Origin: Candidatus Coatesbacteria bacterium RBG_13_66_14
GTDB lineage: Bacteria > RBG-13-66-14
DNA: 8,622 nt
Assembly: GCA_001774505.1 (NCBI GenBank)
Contig: MFAF01000006.1
Coordinates: forward strand, 8,636 to 17,257
Direction: 5' to 3'
Shown: piece after piece, positions 6,365 to 8,622 of the stretch
Layout of the letters: each line of letters starts with the position of its first letter
Numbering within the stretch: position 1 is the stretch's first letter
Translations under genes and position numbers: made by a program
The notes under the pieces: generated by a model
Seen by the model: the letters and a program-made list of their open reading frames with translations, nothing else
What the model was told of the DNA's origin: nothing
The model's database searches: none

Positions 6365-6460
6365 ATTGATAGATGTTACCGTCCCCGCCGCAAGAGGAAG
6401 CGTGGAACCGCGCCCGAAGGGAAGCGAGTAACGCCCCGGCACAACTCCAGGAGCCGCCCC

Positions 6461-6904
6461 ATGGCCTCCGCAGTCGAACGCCGCAAATCCCCCCGGCACA
6501 AGCCGGTTGACCTGGACGCCGTCGTCCTCGCCGGTCTTGCCGGCCATGGGTCGCACCCCCACCGCGAGGTCCGGGTCCGCTCCATCTCCAGCACCGGCAT
6601 AGCCATCGAGGTCAACATCGAGGATCAGCTTCCCTTCGGTGTAAAGTTGGGAAAACTCATCACCCTCTCCTTCATCCTCCCCCAGATGGCCCAGATAGCC
6701 TGCGTGGAGGCCGAGGTCGTCAGGACCTACCGGCAGGTCTCCGAGGGCGGCGTGGTCCAGCTTTCCGAGGGCTACGACCCCCGGACCGATCCGGGCAGGG
6801 GGGTCCGGGACATGGTCTTCGGCCTCGGGCTGCGTTTCGTCAACCTCACCCCAGACGTGGAGAACCAGCTCCAGAAATACATCCAAAAAATGGTCGAGGC
6901 GTGA
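6461..6904 (+). CDS. PilZ-domain protein with altered second motif
   Basis: A 147-residue cytoplasmic protein that looks like a single PilZ domain, the family that binds cyclic-di-GMP and relays it to motility, adhesion or transcription. The N-terminus has the RxxxR motif (R8-K-S-P-R12). The second motif, normally D/N-x-S-x-x-G, reads S41-I-S43-S-T-G46, so its first residue is Ser. The C-terminus GLGLRFVNLTPDVENQLQKY (121-140) fits the usual final strand and helix. A loop of about 25 residues (93-117), rich in Gly, Glu and Asp, separates the last strands. No membrane segment or signal peptide is visible. AGGAG (6449-6453) lies 7 bases before the ATG. It has its own promoter and ends 77 bases before rpoN, so the two could be cotranscribed. 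Family assignment is likely; ligand binding is uncertain. Confidence 0.82.
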   Translation: MASAVERRKSPRHKPVDLDAVVLAGLAGHGSHPHREVRVRSISSTGIAIEVNIEDQLPFGVKLGKLITLSFILPQMAQIACVEAEVVRTYRQVSEGGVVQLSEGYDPRTDPGRGVRDMVFGLGLRFVNLTPDVENQLQKYIQKMVEA

Positions 6905-6911
6905 CACGAAG

Positions 6912-6947
6912 TTGCGCCCCGGCGTCACTGCGACGGCGCAGCCGCAA
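6912..6947 (+). other. Imperfect hairpin after the PilZ gene
   Basis: TTGCG (6912-6916) pairs with CGCAA (6943-6947), and CGTC with GACG (6923-6926, 6932-6935) around the loop ACTGC, with mismatches and a bulge between. It begins 7 bases after the PilZ stop. No T-run follows, so it is a weak candidate for a terminator or processing site. Confidence 0.3.
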
Positions 6948-6970
6948 TCGGGCGGTGTAACCCTGCCCGA
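6948..6970 (+). promoter_or_regulatory. Hairpin abutting the rpoN ribosome binding site
   Basis: TCGGGC (6948-6953) is a perfect inverted repeat of GCCCGA (6965-6970). Inside it GGT (6954-6956) can pair with ACC (6960-6962) around a GTA loop, leaving a 2-base bulge, for about 9 pairs in all. Its last two bases are the first two of the rpoN Shine-Dalgarno GAGGGA (6969-6974), which lies 7 bases before the ATG. Folding would partly hide that site; control of translation is inference. Confidence 0.4.
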
Positions 6971-6981
6971 GGGATGACGAC

Positions 6982-8520
6982 ATGGACAACAGAGAGCCGC
7001 GCCTGACCCTGGAAAACTCCCTCAAGCTGCAGCTCAAGCTTTCGCCCAAGCTGCAGCAGGCCATCAAGCTCCTCGCCCTGCCGATGCTCCTGTTACAGGA
7101 GCGGGTGGAGGAGGAGCTCGTGGCCAACCCGGTCCTTGAGGCGCTGGACCCCCTGGAGCGCGCGGCCCAGACCGACACCGACCTGAATTCGAAAGACCGA
7201 GGCGACGAGGCCTGGGAAGCCCAGCGGGATTTCCTGCCCGGGGAGAACCCCCGGCAAGTCAGCTCCCAGGAGGAGGGGGGCCAGACCGACAGGGACGGCG
7301 AGGGAGGCATGGAAGGTTGGGAGGCCCACGTCCGGTACGACCCCATGGTCTACCGCGCGGTCCGCCCCGTGGAGGTCCGGGAGGAGGACTCGTACATAGA
7401 TCGGGTCGTGGCCGACTCCACCACCCTCAACGACTACCTGTACTGGCAGCTCTCGTTGAACTGCACCGACGAGCGCGAGCTGGCCATCGCCCAGGAGATA
7501 GTGGGCTGCCTGGACTCCGAAGGCTACCTGCGCGACGTGGACCTGACGGCCCTGGCCGGTGGGTTGAAGCTCAAGCCCGAGGTCACGGCCGCGGAGATGG
7601 AGAAGGTGCTCACCGAGCGGGTCCACGGTCTCGACCCCCTGGGCGTCGGGGCGCGCACCTTGAAGGAGTGCCTGACCATCCAGCTCCGGGGAGCCGATCC
7701 CGCGGCGGGTTCGGGCGACGAGCTCGTCACCCTGGCGGAGCGGATCGCCGCCGAGCACCTCCCCCTGGTCGCCCGGCGGGATTACCGGCGCATCGCCGGC
7801 GCCCTGGGCTCGAACGAGGAGGACGTGCGCGAAGCGGTGCACCTCATCGCCTCCCTGGACCCCAAGCCGGCGCGCAACTACTCCGGCCAGCGGGCGACCT
7901 ACGTCCGGCCCGACGTCTTCGTCGAGAAACAGGGCGACGACTTCCGCGTTTACCTGAACGAGTGGGGCATCCCCCGCCTGCGCATCTCCAAGTACTACCG
8001 GGACGTGTTGAACTCCGGCGAGGCGGACCGGGAGACCCGGGCCTTCATCCGCGACAAGGTGAACTCGGCGGTCTGGTTCATCAAGAATATAGATGAGCGC
8101 CGTCGGACCATCCTCCGCGTGACGCGCTCCATCTTCGAGCACCAGCATCTATTTCTGGACGGCGGGGTCGAGGGCCTGAAACCGCTGACCCTGGAGATAG
8201 TGGCCGACGAAATCGGGGTCAACCCCTCGACCGTCTCCCGGGCCACCTCGGGGAAGTACGTGCAGACGCCCCGGGGCATCTTCGAGCTGAAGTTCTTCTT
8301 CTCCGGCGGGCTGCCCGACACCTCGGGCAAATCCATCTCCACCACCTACATCAAGGAGAGGATCCGCAAGATGATCGCCGAGGAGGAGCGCCCCCTCTCC
8401 GACGCCGAGATAGTGGACCGGCTGAAGAAGGAGGACGGCTTCGTCCTGGCCCGGCGGACGGTGGCCAAGTACCGCAATCAGATGAGAATCCCTCCGGCAT
8501 CCAAGCGCAAGCCGCTTTGA
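6982..8520 (+). CDS. rpoN: RNA polymerase sigma-54 factor RpoN
   Basis: RpoN (512 residues) directs RNA polymerase to -24/-12 promoters, which open only with an AAA+ activator. Region I (about 8-53) reads LTLENSLKLQLKLSPKLQQA then IKLLALPMLLLQ and EELVANPVLE, the glutamine- and leucine-rich segment that meets activators. Region II (about 55-130) is acidic and variable. The core-binding region is about 135-320 (LDSEGYLRD, VHGLDPLGVGARTLKECL, SLDPKPARNY). The helix-turn-helix region is about 400-427 (PLTLEIVADEIGVNPSTVSR). The RpoN box ARRTVAKYR (490-498), which reads the -24 element, is intact. It is somewhat longer than the E. coli protein (477), mostly in region II. GAGGGA lies 7 bases before the ATG. 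Neighbours usual elsewhere (lptB upstream, hpf or ptsN downstream) are not seen upstream; what follows lies outside the window. Confidence 0.99.
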   Translation: MDNREPRLTLENSLKLQLKLSPKLQQAIKLLALPMLLLQERVEEELVANPVLEALDPLERAAQTDTDLNSKDRGDEAWEAQRDFLPGENPRQVSSQEEGGQTDRDGEGGMEGWEAHVRYDPMVYRAVRPVEVREEDSYIDRVVADSTTLNDYLYWQLSLNCTDERELAIAQEIVGCLDSEGYLRDVDLTALAGGLKLKPEVTAAEMEKVLTERVHGLDPLGVGARTLKECLTIQLRGADPAAGSGDELVTLAERIAAEHLPLVARRDYRRIAGALGSNEEDVREAVHLIASLDPKPARNYSGQRATYVRPDVFVEKQGDDFRVYLNEWGIPRLRISKYYRDVLNSGEADRETRAFIRDKVNSAVWFIKNIDERRRTILRVTRSIFEHQHLFLDGGVEGLKPLTLEIVADEIGVNPSTVSRATSGKYVQTPRGIFELKFFFSGGLPDTSGKSISTTYIKERIRKMIAEEERPLSDAEIVDRLKKEDGFVLARRTVAKYRNQMRIPPASKRKPL

Positions 8521-8557
8521 CTCCAAGCTTGATCCGCTCCGACACCCAGCGTCTCCC

Positions 8558-8606
8558 GACCTGGCTGAGGCTTCCCCGGAGAAAACCGGGAAGCCTGGGC
8601 GAGGTC
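8558..8606 (+). terminator. Long imperfect hairpin downstream of rpoN
   Basis: AGGCTTCCC(C)GG (8568-8579) pairs with CCGGGAAGCCT (8586-8596) as 11 pairs with one bulged C, around the loop AGAAAA. Outside, separated by single G-G mismatches, come GCT/GGC (8564-8566 with 8598-8600) and GACCT/AGGTC (8558-8562 with 8602-8606), giving about 19 pairs. It starts 38 bases after the rpoN stop. No T-run follows, so it may be a non-classical terminator, an mRNA-stabilising stem or a dispersed repeat. I see no gene in 8521-8622. Confidence 0.5.
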
Positions 8607-8622
8607 AGGCGCACCCTTTCCG

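Noticed and set aside
6371..6460. Possible cyclic-di-GMP (GEMM) riboswitch before the PilZ gene
   Set aside because: The leader is the right length and contains GTTACCG, but the other conserved GEMM elements and the paired stems are not there.
6373..6510. A 45-codon leader open frame starting at ATG 6373 and running into the PilZ gene in another frame
   Set aside because: The ATG would lie about 2 bases from the expected transcript start, with no ribosome site, and the peptide is Pro/Arg-rich with no features.
6905..6981. A separate promoter for rpoN (TGTAAC at 6956-6961)
   Set aside because: The expected -35 position reads ACGGCG, and the candidate lies inside the hairpin loop; I cannot support it.
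7093..8148. A 351-residue - strand open frame opposite rpoN
   Set aside because: It is an antisense shadow of a clearly conserved sigma-54 gene; composition is Gly/Val/Asp-rich and low in lysine, with no known motif.
1..8622. Mobile elements, CRISPR arrays, phage or defence genes, sigma-54 (-24/-12) promoters
   Set aside because: I saw no transposase, integrase, regularly spaced repeat array or tRNA-edge duplication. GGCAC-like words present do not have the 12-base spacing from GG to GC needed for a sigma-54 site.

Overview
The window is a GC-rich (by eye about two thirds G+C) piece of bacterial core chromosome, with almost every gene on the + strand. Its left two thirds are the distal end of a division and cell wall (dcw) cluster, in the order murG (3' end only), murC, murB, ftsQ, ftsA, ftsZ. 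The right third holds a tRNA-Val/tRNA-Asp pair with its own promoter and terminator, a small PilZ-domain gene with a good sigma-70-type promoter, and rpoN (sigma-54). The encoded proteins show a peptidoglycan-making bacterium that divides with FtsA/FtsZ. I cannot place it to a genus. The diverged sequences and the unusual rpoN neighbourhood would fit a poorly sampled, possibly uncultivated, high-GC lineage, but that is inference.

Layout. Positions 1-3448 are tightly packed: murG/murC overlap by 4 bases (ATGA), murC/murB by 4 (TTGA, with a TTG start), and murB/ftsQ by 1 (TAATG). This suggests translational coupling in one transcript. ftsA begins 59 bases after ftsQ at a GTG with a strong ribosome binding site, and ftsZ begins 80 bases after ftsA with its own strong site. 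The ddl gene, which lies between murC and ftsQ in E. coli, is absent, and murB occupies that place. The 125 bases after ftsZ hold a 13-base palindrome, a promoter with a perfect -35 box and the leader of the tRNA operon. A long hairpin with a short T-run closes the tRNA operon at 6283-6317. A second promoter (TTGCCC-N17-TATACT) precedes the PilZ gene, which is followed 77 bases later by rpoN. A long imperfect hairpin follows rpoN.

How the genes work together. MurG, MurC and MurB act in peptidoglycan precursor synthesis (UDP-MurNAc formation, L-Ala addition, lipid II formation). FtsQ, FtsA and FtsZ build the divisome that uses lipid II at the septum. The PilZ protein may read cyclic-di-GMP, although one motif is altered. 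RpoN reprograms RNA polymerase for activator-dependent promoters.

I found no sign of a new defence, mobile or biosynthetic system. The most interesting material is non-coding: helically phased AAACG repeats between ftsA and ftsZ, a palindrome with a matching downstream half-site bracketing the tRNA promoter, a hairpin that overlaps the rpoN ribosome binding site, and the large hairpin at the right edge.
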